Assembly (NCBI GenBank): GCA_030272585.1
Contig: BSYQ01000001.1
Span: 5,828,001-5,892,000 of the forward strand
Direction of reading: 5' to 3'
Source of the DNA: Bryopsis sp. KO-2023
Taxonomy: Eukaryota > Chlorophyta > Ulvophyceae > Bryopsidales > Bryopsidaceae
Length of the DNA stretch: 64,000 nt
Shown here: one piece after another, positions 52,616 through 62,738 of the stretch
Layout of the letters: each line of letters opens with the position of its first letter
How positions within the stretch are numbered: position 1 is the stretch's first letter
Translations under genes and position numbers: made by a program
Notes under the pieces: model-generated
What the model was told of the DNA's origin: nothing
Seen by the model: the letters and a program-made list of their open reading frames with translations, nothing else
Databases searched by the model: none

Positions 52616-54627
52616 TCATGGACGAAGCGCTGTGGAACCACTGACTATTGGATGGTCCAGCGGAACTGGAAGCCTTGTCAGTGCATCCGCATTTGCGTTA
52701 CTCTTCCCAGCGCGGAACTCAATCGTAAAATCAAACTCTTGTAGGCGGAGTGCCCACCTCATCAGTTTCCCCGTCAGTTTGGTACCCGTCATCAACCATT
52801 GTAAGGCTCTTTGATCAGTCTGCAGCACAAATTCCGTTCCGTAGATGTATGGCCGAAATAAGGTGCAAGCCCACACCACTGCTAGGCACTCCCCTTCCAC
52901 TGCAGAATAATTCCTCTCAGCAGGATTGAGTCTTTTGCTGGCATAAGCCACCACATGCTCTCTCCCTTGCTCATCCTTTTGACAGAGTACTGCCCCCACA
53001 GCCTGGCTGCTCCAGTCTGTTTGCAGAATGTATGGTAGGTGTGGCTGTGGTGGAGCCAGGACTGGTTGATCGGTAATGCTTTTCTTCAGCCTCTCAAATG
53101 CTTGTTGGTGGCGTTCCCTCCATTCAAATGGCACATCCTTCTTCAACAACTCCGTCAGAGGTGCAGCGATCCTTGCATAGTCGCGCACAAATCTCCTGTA
53201 GTAAGAAGTAAGGCCCAGGAAGGACCGCAGAGTAGACACATCCACCGGTGGCTCCTGCATCTCCACTGTGGCTACCTTCTTCGGGTTCATTTTGATTTCC
53301 CCTTTCCCCACGATGTGGCCCAAGTACAGCAGCTCCTCAAACCCGAAGTCCGATTTCCTCGGGCTGATCCTCAGGTTGGCCTCCTTCAACCGCTGCAGCA
53401 CTTCTGCCAGGATCTCCTGATGCTTTTCCCAGGTCTCCGCATAGATGATAATGTCATCCAGGTACACGATCACCCCCTTCCACAGCATGGGTCCCAGTAC
53501 CTCGTTCATCATCCTTTGGAAGGTCGCTGGGGCGTTACTGAGCCCGAAGGGCATCACTACGAACTCATACAGCCCCTCCTGGGTAATGAAAGCCGTTTTC
53601 TCCGCGGAGGCGGTGCTCATCCTGACCTGCCAATACCCTGACCTCAAATCCAGAGCGGTAAAGAATTTGGCCTCCGAAAATTGGTTGATCGCGTCCTCAA
53701 TCCTCGGGAGGGGAAAGCTATCTCGGGTGGTCACCTTGTTAAGCTTGCGGTAATCAACGCAGAACCGCACCGACCCATCTGGCTTTGGGACTAGAACGAT
53801 CGGTGAGGCCCACGGGGACTTTGACTTCCGCACCACTCCGTCCAGGAGCATCCTCGCCACCTCCGATTTTACCACCCGGTTCTCCGCGTAACTGAACCTG
53901 TAGGGGTTCTGCCTGATGGGGGGATGATCTCCGGTGGGAATCTCGTGGTATAAGAGGTTGGTTTGCCCGACTTGATCCGAGGACCAAGCACAGGCATCGG
54001 GGTACTGCTGCAGAAGATCCAGCAGTTCCTTTCTTTGGTGGGGGGTTAGATGGGGACTAATTTTCAGTTCTTCCAATTTTTCTCTAAGTGACACCTTTTC
54101 CTCCTTTCTTTCCTTTTCTGTGGCAAACGTTTTATTTTCTACATCAGAAGTCCCAAGGGGAACCACCCCTGCCCAAATCTGGTTTTCCTGCAGCTGAACT
54201 GCTGTCTGTCCCATTTCTTTCAACCCAAACTTTTCTTTTCTTCTTCCTTTTTCTTTCTTTTCTCTTCCCAATTCTTTTTCAGCTGCTTCCCCTTCCCTTG
54301 AATTTTCCCTTCTTTTCTTTTCTTCTTCTCCTTTTATCTCTTGTCTCACCAGAATTTCTGCTTCCACTGTTTTACTATGGTTCAAACACTGCATGGCCCA
54401 TGAGTCTGGCCACAGACTTCTGGCCCTTTCTACCTCTTGTGTTTGGCGTTGCATTCTCCATTCTTGCTCCTTGATCCGCCTCCCTGATCGACGCCATTGC
54501 TCTTTCCGTCCCCCACGTTTGCCACGTCTCCTCCTTTTCCTTTTCCTTTTATTTCGTTTTTCTGGACCGACCCACTCCCGCCACCCCTTCAGGTGTCGCC
54601 GAAGGAGGACGTCGGTGGCCGGCCCAC
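52616..54627 (-). CDS. Element E reverse transcriptase - RNase H
   Basis: It is nearly identical to C's RT-RNase H in the core: VLVPKPDGSVRFC, VYLDDIIIYAE, FLGLTSYYRRF and TDWSSQAVGAVLCQ. It ends at the same STALRP and stop. The frame is entered from gag-protease by the conserved -1 site at 54636-54628. The lysine/arginine-rich linker differs most from C. All catalytic motifs are intact. Confidence 0.93.
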
Positions 54628-57321
54628 TCAAAAATCCGAAGTGGTATAGCTTATCACCTCACTCCCTCCTTTCCCTCCGGTTGCGGCCGTTGCTGCTGGC
54701 ACTCCTGCTGCAGGCACTCCTTTCGGTCTCCATGCTTGTGCACTCTCCCGGAAGTAATCCAAAAGCTTTTTGAGCTCCTCCTTTTCTTGTTGTTTCAGTG
54801 CCTCCCGCCTCCGCATGTATTCCTCTGTTACACCATTCCTTCTCCCCTGTTTTCCTTCCCTTTGCAGTGTTTCCTCCAAACTCCCTTCGTTCTCTTTTTG
54901 TATTTTCAAATGGTGCCCTCTTCTTGCATCCAGTAACTCCATCTCTTGCTGGTGGAGGTGTGAGGCTGCTGCCTCACTCATCCCGTTCTCCCGACGCATG
55001 GTGTAGCACTCTTGCAGCACCCTTGCTTGGTAGTATGTAAGCCGGAGGGTCGGTGGATGTCGACTGGCGGCGTTGGGCTGGTTCAGACCATCATGAGTCG
55101 TCCTTGAGTTCGGCTGCAAAAGTTCCCCGGTAGAAGAGGGTGGTTGGGCTGGTGCAGGACTGGGTTCTTCGATGTGGCGGAGGGTCTGGTAGATAGAAAC
55201 GACTGCAGCAGTTGCAGGCGTTACAGAGTGGATGAACTCGATCGGCACGCCACCCATGCGCTGTCCCGCCACGTATGGAGTGAGCCTTTTGAGCCCGTAG
55301 TCAATCTCGGTGCCGGTTTTAGCCAACCATGGAGTCCCAATGATTAGGGACAAATGCTTGTTCTCCACTACATGGCACGGTACCATTTGTTTGCATTGTC
55401 CAAGGGCAATAGGTAGAGCGGGGATGTACCCTACTGCCTGCCGAGTCTGTCCATTGCAGTCCCGGTAACGCCCTCTTGGTGCCTCCATTAGATGTGTTAA
55501 TCCCGTTTGTGTTAGGAGTTTTTTGGATATCACACAGGCACTCGCTCCGGTGTCAATGATCGCTCCTGGCACTTTGGTTTCCATCACTTTGGCTGTGGCT
55601 GTAGTAACTGCATATGAGCTTGTCTTGTCCACTTCTGCCATGGTGGTAACTGCTGGGACTTTCGCCATAGGCACCCGTAATGCCTTCAACCATGCGTCGA
55701 TCAACTCCGGGTGGTGCTGACAAAGGTTTGCTACCGATACTTCTGCAGTCAGTCCTTCCACAAGCTTCTTGGCTTCCGCTGTAGTAAACATGCGCTTCTC
55801 CTGTGGCTTCACTGTTGATTTCTTGACCATCTTATTCTTCTTTGCCATGGTATTTCTGGGCGATGGTACTTGCATCGGTCTATGCATCAATGGCGGCATC
55901 ACAACTGGCTTGGATCCTTGTGGCACATCTTCTGGCTTCGGCAATCGCTTTGGAATCTCTTCTGGCTCTTTCTTTGATTCAAGGTTTGGCTGTTCTTTCA
56001 GTTCCTCCATTACAACATCTTCTGCAGTAGTTGCTTGCGGTTCTGAGGGTATTGGGCTCGTATCCACAGGAGTCCCTCCATTGCTTCCTTGGGCACTGTC
56101 CATTGCTCCATTGTCGACATCCATAGCAGAGTACAAGATTGATGCCATGACTTCCTCTGGTTCCTTCATGGCTGCGGTCACTGGGTCGGTCTGCTCGAAA
56201 TCCATAATCAACTGATCTTCCAGTTCTGCTTGGAAACTCTGCATTCGGTTGGGACAATTTCTTCTGTAATGTCCAAGGTCTAAGCAATGCCAACACGTGA
56301 CTTCGCTCATGTCTATCCTTCCACTCCTTCTCCTCCATTCATTTCCTCTGTTCCTTCCCCGGCCTCTTTCTCCATTGGTAAGTATTCCATTCGCTCCAGC
56401 GTCTTCAGTAATGCCATGGCTCACCCCTGCCAGCTCGGGTTCTTCCGATTGTCGCATATCTGCTACCCTTTCTGTCAAGGCGGAGATCATCCTCCTGAGT
56501 TCGCTATACTGCCGCCCAGATATTCTCACTTGCTGCTCCACTCCTCGAAGTCTTGAATCCGTCACAATTTTGTGATCACGCATTTCCTTCCTTAGGCTGT
56601 CAATTTGCCCATTTACTCTCCGATCCATAACGCCCACTTCTGCCAAAACAGGCTCCAATGCTGCATGCTTCTGCAGTTCTCCCATCAGTTCGGTTGCTGG
56701 GACCGTCACTTCCTTCTGGGTGGAACTGGGGTCCACTTGTCTCTTCTCAACTTGTCCGGCTCTGGCACTGACTCCTTCCAAAGTATCCTCCGTGGGTGCA
56801 TGAAGTATGGGTGTCAACTCCCCCTGAGCTCCATCCTTGTTCGATCGAAGTAAGGACCCATCTGCCACGGCTGGATTGCCTGGTACTCTGTTCGCTTCCA
56901 CTTGCTGTTGCCCTTGGGATGGCACAGATGTATACTCGTCCACTGTTTCATCACCCTTCCGGCTTTGCTCCAAGGTATGGGCTACTGGTGTTGCTGGGGC
57001 AACTCCAAACCAGGCCAGCATGTCCGTTTGCAACTTCTGCCACGTCCTCAATGGGTTTGGCACTCCTTCCACAAGGGCTGGATGTCTGGATATCCAATTG
57101 TCAACCCATGACCGAGCCTCCCTGGTTGTATAGCGGACCAGTCTCTCTATCCTCTCGTCTTCGTGTGGCTGCACTGCTGGGGGTACGTTCCAGCCAGAGC
57201 CTTCAGCGAGGATCCCATAGGAACGTAACCAGGTGGCCACATCTTCTGCCTCTGCACCCGTAAATGCGGGTAAATGACTGTTAGTCAACCGATTAGGAAG
57301 TCCTTCTGCTGGATGTATCAT
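54628..57321 (-). CDS. Element E gag-protease
   Basis: From the ATG at 57321 it encodes 897 residues homologous to C's gag-protease: the capsid (FTGAEAEDVATWLRSYG), a zinc knuckle (CWHCLDLGHYRRNC), acidic linkers and an aspartic protease (AIIDTGASACVISKKLL, SLIIGTPWL). It ends TCG GAT TTT TGA. Unlike in C, the frame is uninterrupted, so it served as the reference for placing element D in C. Confidence 0.92.
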   Translation of the reverse strand: MIHPAEGLPNRLTNSHLPAFTGAEAEDVATWLRSYGILAEGSGWNVPPAVQPHEDERIERLVRYTTREARSWVDNWISRHPALVEGVPNPLRTWQKLQTDMLAWFGVAPATPVAHTLEQSRKGDETVDEYTSVPSQGQQQVEANRVPGNPAVADGSLLRSNKDGAQGELTPILHAPTEDTLEGVSARAGQVEKRQVDPSSTQKEVTVPATELMGELQKHAALEPVLAEVGVMDRRVNGQIDSLRKEMRDHKIVTDSRLRGVEQQVRISGRQYSELRRMISALTERVADMRQSEEPELAGVSHGITEDAGANGILTNGERGRGRNRGNEWRRRSGRIDMSEVTCWHCLDLGHYRRNCPNRMQSFQAELEDQLIMDFEQTDPVTAAMKEPEEVMASILYSAMDVDNGAMDSAQGSNGGTPVDTSPIPSEPQATTAEDVVMEELKEQPNLESKKEPEEIPKRLPKPEDVPQGSKPVVMPPLMHRPMQVPSPRNTMAKKNKMVKKSTVKPQEKRMFTTAEAKKLVEGLTAEVSVANLCQHHPELIDAWLKALRVPMAKVPAVTTMAEVDKTSSYAVTTATAKVMETKVPGAIIDTGASACVISKKLLTQTGLTHLMEAPRGRYRDCNGQTRQAVGYIPALPIALGQCKQMVPCHVVENKHLSLIIGTPWLAKTGTEIDYGLKRLTPYVAGQRMGGVPIEFIHSVTPATAAVVSIYQTLRHIEEPSPAPAQPPSSTGELLQPNSRTTHDGLNQPNAASRHPPTLRLTYYQARVLQECYTMRRENGMSEAAASHLHQQEMELLDARRGHHLKIQKENEGSLEETLQREGKQGRRNGVTEEYMRRREALKQQEKEELKKLLDYFRESAQAWRPKGVPAAGVPAATAATGGKGGSEVISYTTSDF

Positions 57322-58206
57322 GGCGCCGCCACTGCCTGGAGTCGGTGGACAAACTGGTGGTGGAACAGGAGGTCTTGGTGGAACGGGTGGAACAACTGGA
57401 CCAGGTGGCACAATTGGAGGAATCCGGGGGAGACTGGCAGCAAAGGCAAATGGGTTCAGTGGTGGATGTACTGGGGGCACAGGCTCTTCCTCGAAACTAG
57501 AGGATGTCTCCCTCTTGTCTCTTTCCCCTTCAGGTTTGTCTTCGTCGGAACTGGAACTCGAGGGCTCGTTGGTAGCGCCTCCATTTCCTCCGTTCCCTGC
57601 AGCAACACTGCTCTCTTCTTCCTCTTCTTGTCTGACTTCTTCCTTAACCACAACTTCTGGCTCAACAAAGGCTTCCTCCTCTTCTTTGGTCACTCGTCTT
57701 GCTTCGTCTTCTTCTTTTACTTCTTCCGCAAGCACTTCTTCCTCCTCTTGGACAACCTCGGCTTCTCCTTGGTCAGTAACGCCAACGAGGTTTCCTTCTT
57801 GTACCTCCCTTCCAGTGGGGTCAACACTTGCTTGCTCTTCTTCTTCTTTAACGACAGCAACCACTTCGTCGTCTACCTCTGCCCTCGTAACCTCGTCTCC
57901 AGCAGCTCTGTCTTCTTGTCTTGCTTCACGTCCTTCAGGAACACTCTCGACCATCACAACCTCTTTCTCGTCAACCTCGTTCACTTCCTCGTTGTCCCAG
58001 CCGCCAAGAAAGTCTTCCTTCAACACCCCTTCGTCGTCAACAAGACCAGCCTCAGAAAAAGCACCAACACTTCCTTGTGCCTCAGAAACCTCAACGTTCA
58101 CTCCTTCTGCACCACCAAGGCCTTCTTCCTCGTTTGGTTCTTCTTCCTCGTTCACTTTTTCCGTCAAGATCTTCTCCTTCAGCGCCGCCACAGATCTGAG
58201 TGGCAA
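57322..58206 (-). CDS. Element E upstream ORF, acidic
   Basis: This frame is open and in phase with gag, upstream of its ATG, and very poor in Met. Glu/Val-rich stretches (for example EEVLAEEVKEEDEARR) and a short piece matching C's repeat (REVQEGNLVGVTDQGEAEVV) are followed by Ser/Glu-rich and polyproline segments. It corresponds to C's upstream ORF without the ten-fold expansion. Between 58,207 and the primer site the frame is broken, while some sequence is shared with C. Confidence 0.55.
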
Positions 58207-58657
58207 GTCTCCCTTCTGGTCGTGATCCTTCTCTTTTACCCTCTGTTCTCCTCCAAACCTCGGATAAGTACTGCCCTTGCTTCTTTTTCCACCTTATGCA
58301 GTTCGTCACTCTTTCTTGTATTTGTTCTCGACCTTGCTGCAGCCCAAACAAGACAAAAGCGACCCAACAGCAGTTCTGACCTAACCTTAGGTTAAGATCC
58401 CACAAGATCCCGAAACCCACAAAGCTTTTTCGCCTTCTCTTCACCCTTGTGAGCGACCCAAGCTCGACCTTGTACCCTTTTGAAACGTATCCACCCCTGT
58501 GGGTCCTTCTCTTCACTCTTGCAAGAGCTTACTCCGCTTCTTTTCTCACTCTCAGGTCTTGCTCGTCCAGACTGCCCACTTATAACGACTGCCAGAGCCG
58601 TAGTGCACGTCTGCTGCAGCACAGCTAAAAAGTGTGCGCGCCTGGGCTCCGAAACCA

Positions 58658-59257
58658 ACAAATTGCGTCGTCCTGACCGCTGGGGTCACCCCTGCAGCCG
58701 TACTTAACGGTTGTGGTAGCGTTTCTGCAGAACTGGAACGGCAGAAGTGGGGACAGCCCCTCTTGAACTTGATCACACGGCCTTTGCAAGGCACTTTACC
58801 CAGGTCTCTTCCCAAAAGCTTTCTTACAACAATCAAAAGGTCCACACTCGAACAAAACACAAGAACCTAACCCAGAAGATCCGCACCAAGAAGAAGTACA
58901 ATACCCTAAGATCAGCCGTTTAAATAGGCTGCAGCCTGACTCACCTTGGTCCCACTGATCACCTAGGATCCCACCTACTGATGGAGACTTCCTAACCCAT
59001 CAAGCCTAGTTGATCTTCCTAACCACTCTCAATCCCTTCCCTCAGCACCAACCCCTAGGAACGTCCAACCTAGTCATTTCTGTAGCTGAACTGCTACTTC
59101 TAAACTGTGGCGGAACTGCCATGGCAGAACTGTCCCGGGGTGACTGCTAGCCCTACGTAATCCGTCCGGGACTGCCTCAAGCAGCATTCCCTCCCCTGAT
59201 ATCACTCTAGCCCTGGAGGTGACAAAATTGGTCGAGGCGACGTGGTTTGGGGTTACA
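58658..59257 (-). repeat. Element E 5' LTR
   Basis: This is the 600-bp partner of the 3' LTR. Its inner end abuts the primer site (on the minus strand, AATTTGT then TGGTTTCGGAGCC). Confidence 0.9.
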
Positions 59258-59263
59258 CCCAAG

Positions 59264-61486
59264 GGGGAAAATGCCTGTAGAATTACAATGGACTGTAGGA
59301 TTCTAAATGAGTTGGTGGAGGACTGGAGGTATCCGCTACCGGGGACGAGGGAAATAATAAAAAGCATTCCACTGGAGTGGGATACCTTTACTATTTTAGA
59401 TATCAAAGATGGGTTTTTTAATTTAGGTTTAGAGGAAGAATTCTCCTCTTTGTTTTGTTTTTATTATAATAATCGGCAGTTTCGGTGGACGAGACTAGTT
59501 CAAGGCTTTAAGCCCAGCCCGGGATATTTCGATCGTACCCTTCGTTCTATAATGAGGGGTACTTCTTCCAAGGGTTTTGTGGATGATTTATTAGTGGGCA
59601 GTGGTGGAATTGCAGCTCATAATCAAGCCTTAGAGGAGGTTTTCCAAAGGTTAGAAAAATATGGGCTGAAATTAAAGAAGGAAAAAATCCAGGTGGGGCA
59701 GAAGTCAGTAAAATTTTTGGGTTTTCTAGTGAGGAAAGGAGAGTATTCTCTTCAACCTTTTATTGATACTTTAGTTCAAGATTTTCCCAGGGTCACGAAT
59801 AGAAAAGAACTGCAAAGGGGGATTGGACTTTGCAATGTGTTACAGGGGTTTGTGCCAAAACTAGCAGCCAAACTGCAAGAGTTTTATGCAGTTATTTCAG
59901 CCCCTAAACTGCCTCATGATTGGGGCAGAATTGGTCAAGAGTTTGAGAGCAAATTAAAGGAGATTTTAGCTCAGAATCTGTGGTTGGCTTTGCCTGGATG
60001 GAATACCCAGTTTTGCCTTTTTACAGACTGGTCTGGAACTGGGGGTGGTTACGCGCTATTTTCTGCTGATTCGTTGGGCCAGCCTAAGAGACTATTGTTA
60101 TTGGGTTCAAGGAGCAATCCTCCAGGTTTGCAGACTGTCTCCTCCTATTTAGGAGAAGTGGGCACTATGGTGTGGGGCTTGCAGGCGGTGGGAAATTTGG
60201 TTCGTGGAGGTAAGGTCACCTTATATTCGGACTCCCTTTCGGGAGTGCAGCGATTACAGAATGTAGCTTCGTGGGTGGTGGAAAGTGATAGTCGTTTGAA
60301 ACGGCTTTACTCGTGGTTACTGGGTAATTGGGCTGTCGGGCATACTTTAGTGTTTAGATTTATTCCAGGGGAAGAGAACTTAGTGGCCGATAGTTTGCCA
60401 CGATGGCCAGCGCCAAGAGTTGAGTTACAACAACAGTTGCCACGGGTACAGGCACTCGAGTGCAGAGAAAGGACTGTTTATTCGCAAGAGGAATGGAAGT
60501 GGTTGGAGAAAGCGCATTATGGACATTTTGGGTCCACCACGATGTCGCTTAAACTGCAACGCTGGGGAGTGGAGATTGAACCACAAAAGATTCGACAGTT
60601 CGCACAAGGGTGCGAGGTCTGTCAACGACACCGCATATTACCTCCGCCAATGTCACTGGGGGAGTTGCAGGTGGTCGATGAGGTTGGGGAACGGGTGCAT
60701 ATAGACTTTATTGGTCCCTTGCCGAAGGGTGACCAAGGGGAACGTTACATTTTTAGTGTGGTAGATGGGTTGAGTCGTTTGGGACGACTTTTCGTGTGCT
60801 CGCGTGCGACTTCCAAAGAAGCAATAGTGCATTTGGATTCGTGGGTAGAGTCTTTAGGTTCTCCGCGAGTGGTGGTTGCAGATAACGCCAGGGCATTCGC
60901 CAGCAAATCGTTTCGGGAATGGGCCGAGCGTAATTCGGTGGACGTTACGTATACGCCCCCCTACAGTCATAAATCAGCGGGATTAGTCGAGCGGTTTAAT
61001 AAGTCGGTGATGCAGAGAATGCGACGCATGGGTAGTGAGGTACGAGGGGGCGTGGAAAAGAAGTGGCCCACAATGGTGAAGGAGATCGAGCACATCTTGT
61101 GGCATACGCCCCATCAGGGTGTTGGGTACAGTCCTTTTGAGATAGCTTTTGGAATTGGACAGGATGGTCATGTGTTATCGACTTGGGTTCAGATTCGCGA
61201 ATTGGCGCGACAGTGCTTTCGACAACAGGTGATGGATGCAAATCGACGATCTGCAGCAGTGGTTGAACGACGTTTCGTCTATGGCCAAAAGGTATGGTTA
61301 TATAATCATGAGGTTGCTGCAAGTTTGGGAAAAAAACTTCAGGAGTTGTGGGTGGGTCCTTTCGAATTTCAAGGGTATGTATCACGCAGTGTGGGTGTTC
61401 TGTGGAATGCGCAGCAACAATTGGTTACTTCGCATTTGGATTTCGTACGGGCTTGGGAAGCGCAGGGAAGCGTGTTAAATGAATGA
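59264..61486 (+). CDS. Element O reverse transcriptase - RNase H - integrase
   Basis: The frame continues from LILPK at 50571 into GENACRITMDCRILNEL. RT motifs are FTILDIKDGFFNLGL, FRWTRLVQGFKPSPGYF and the catalytic GFVDDLLVGS. RNase H is FCLFTDWSGTGGGYALF and VTLYSDSLSGVQ. Integrase has a zinc domain (HYGHFGSTTMSLKL, CEVCQRHR), DDE-core motifs (VHIDFIGPLPKG, VVVADNARAF, SAGLVERFNKSVMQRM) and a C-terminal WVGPFEFQGYV segment of the GPF/Y type. It is more distant from C, D and E than they are from each other. The frame is intact except for the E insertion and runs slightly into the 3' LTR. Confidence 0.9.
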   Translation, partial: GENACRITMDCRILNELVEDWRYPLPGTREIIKSIPLEWDTFTILDIKDGFFNLGLEEEFSSLFCFYYNNRQFRWTRLVQGFKPSPGYFDRTLRSIMRGTSSKGFVDDLLVGSGGIAAHNQALEEVFQRLEKYGLKLKKEKIQVGQKSVKFLGFLVRKGEYSLQPFIDTLVQDFPRVTNRKELQRGIGLCNVLQGFVPKLAAKLQEFYAVISAPKLPHDWGRIGQEFESKLKEILAQNLWLALPGWNTQFCLFTDWSGTGGGYALFSADSLGQPKRLLLLGSRSNPPGLQTVSSYLGEVGTMVWGLQAVGNLVRGGKVTLYSDSLSGVQRLQNVASWVVESDSRLKRLYSWLLGNWAVGHTLVFRFIPGEENLVADSLPRWPAPRVELQQQLPRVQALECRERTVYSQEEWKWLEKAHYGHFGSTTMSLKLQRWGVEIEPQKIRQFAQGCEVCQRHRILPPPMSLGELQVVDEVGERVHIDFIGPLPKGDQGERYIFSVVDGLSRLGRLFVCSRATSKEAIVHLDSWVESLGSPRVVVADNARAFASKSFREWAERNSVDVTYTPPYSHKSAGLVERFNKSVMQRMRRMGSEVRGGVEKKWPTMVKEIEHILWHTPHQGVGYSPFEIAFGIGQDGHVLSTWVQIRELARQCFRQQVMDANRRSAAVVERRFVYGQKVWLYNHEVAASLGKKLQELWVGPFEFQGYVSRSVGVLWNAQQQLVTSHLDFVRAWEAQGSVLNE

Positions 61487-61757
61487 TGGTTGTTTATGGT
61501 TTTTTGGGACATTTGGTGGAATGAAGCTTTAGTTGTTAATGAGGGACAATGGTGGAAGGAGAATGTGAGTGGTGGGAAGTATAAGAGGAGTGGCACGAAC
61601 AGACAGATCTATCTTGTTGTAATCCAATCCATTCTCAGAAGTAGTCTGGTGCCGAAAGGCCAAGTGTCCAGCCGGAAGGCAAGAAGGAACCGACTGTCGG
61701 AAGACACACAGTTCAGAAGACGACTGGAAAGTCGCAAACACTACGTCACATTTTACA
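61473..61757 (+). repeat. Element O 3' LTR
   Basis: This is the 285-bp partner of the 5' LTR and appears identical to it by eye. It is preceded by a purine-rich tract (GGGAAGCGCAGGGAAGCG) and followed by the TTGG duplication. Confidence 0.92.
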
Positions 61758-61761
61758 TTGG

Positions 61762-62738
61762 TGTGCAATCACCAGACAGGACCTTGTGGTAAACGAGGGA
61801 GGAGTGAATGTAACGCTCGATCATTGACTAGGGTAGAATGATGGTGGTGACCTTGACAGGCTTGTTCAGCTTTTTGTTTTTTTGGTGGAGGGGGTGGAAC
61901 AAACGAAGAAATTTGTGATACGTTCTGTATCTTGGCGCTCTTTCCTCTTTTATTTTGGCGGCTGTCTGTGGAGCGTTACACAACAATGGCAGTGACTTGT
62001 CATGTCATGGATCATTAATGGCCTTGGACCTGAAGGATTCAGGTTGAGCATGACGTCAATAACCTTTACATAACTTTATTTCAGTGAAAAGCTGTGGTTT
62101 TCAAGAGATGCTCAGGGACAGTATTTGTGAAAGTGTGTTGTCTGATTTGCAAATCCCCTCTCCATCGAGCAAAAAGGTCGCAATTTTTTTTTTTAATTTT
62201 TTGAACACAATACTGGGAGAAAGGCATCTCCTCCACTGAGTCAGATAATGTTTGTTTTCTTTGTTTTAAGCACGGGGTGTTTTCCCTCAGTCGAGACAGA
62301 GAAAAAAAAACGATCCGAGAGTGAACTGCACTATGGAACGTTAAGAACTTCAAAGAATCTTATTGCGAGCTCAACGAATCGTTTGTCTTGAGTTTATTTC
62401 GGAATCAGAAGAGGGTTGTTTTGGTTTTTCGCATGAGTTGGTCGATTCGTGTGCGAGTGGCACGGAGAAAAAAGAAGTAAAAATTATGTGGGAACCATCG
62501 GCATTAGCGATGTCAATGAGGTAGTTAGCTACCCCATCGACGATCGAAATGCCGAAATTCCCATGGTGGGCGAATCCTGATCGGTTGACGAGACCCCCCG
62601 GGATCAACCGGGGGACGACCTTGGTTGCACCATCGTTGCCATCATGGGTGCCAAGTGTCGTGCCAGAGTGGGGGCCACCCACTCTGGCGGATCAACGTCA
62701 TGATCGAAAATATGTTTTGACCCGATTAGTGCCTGGTT
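61762..62738. other. Host flank, no gene recognised
   Basis: This sequence lay directly upstream of the receptor kinase before element O inserted. It contains T-rich tracts and, at about 62,590-62,695, two GC-rich hairpins (CCCCCCGGGATCAACCGGGGG and CCAGAGTGGG...CCCACTCTGG). A 103-codon minus-strand frame at 62,371-62,682 covers the hairpins and looks non-coding. Confidence 0.4.

Larger units (their letters stand above)
50572..59257 (-). mobile_element. Element E: 8.7-kb Ty3/gypsy-like retrotransposon, integrase deleted
   Basis: The flanking duplication is CCCAAG (50566-50571 and 59258-59263). Removing E joins O's RT frame exactly. LTRs are 58658-59257 (5') and 50580-51179 (3'), 600 bp each and seemingly identical. 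The primer site is at 58645-58657. It is closely related to C in gag-protease and RT-RNase H, but the integrase is reduced to its first part. Eight extra bases (50572-50579, TGTAACCG on the plus strand) lie outside the 3' LTR. The copy is recent, yet cannot supply its own integrase. Confidence 0.92.
27758..61757 (+). mobile_element. Element O: outer Ty3/gypsy-like LTR retrotransposon, broken by three insertions
   Basis: Two 285-bp direct repeats that look identical by eye begin TGTTAAATG and end CATTTTACA. The flanking duplication is TTGG (27754-27757 and 61758-61761). A tRNA primer site, TGGTTTCGGAGCC, follows the left repeat directly, and a purine-rich tract precedes the right repeat. The domain order is gag, an unclassified linker, RT, RNase H, then integrase, as in Ty3/gypsy. 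Without its inserts the element is about 5.15 kb. The inserts are element A (28645-48251), TRIM F (48820-49357) and element E (50572-59257). Identical LTRs mean that O and everything in it arrived recently. Confidence 0.92.

Noticed and set aside
57274..58395. Plus-strand ORFs of 373 and 301 codons opposite element E
   Set aside because: They are the complement of the low-complexity acidic and proline-rich leader. Their peptides are Ser/Thr- or Phe-rich with no domain.
59219..59263. A start for the RT frame inside element E's LTR
   Set aside because: The open frame merely continues by chance into the LTR. The true upstream coding sequence is at 49,573-50,571.
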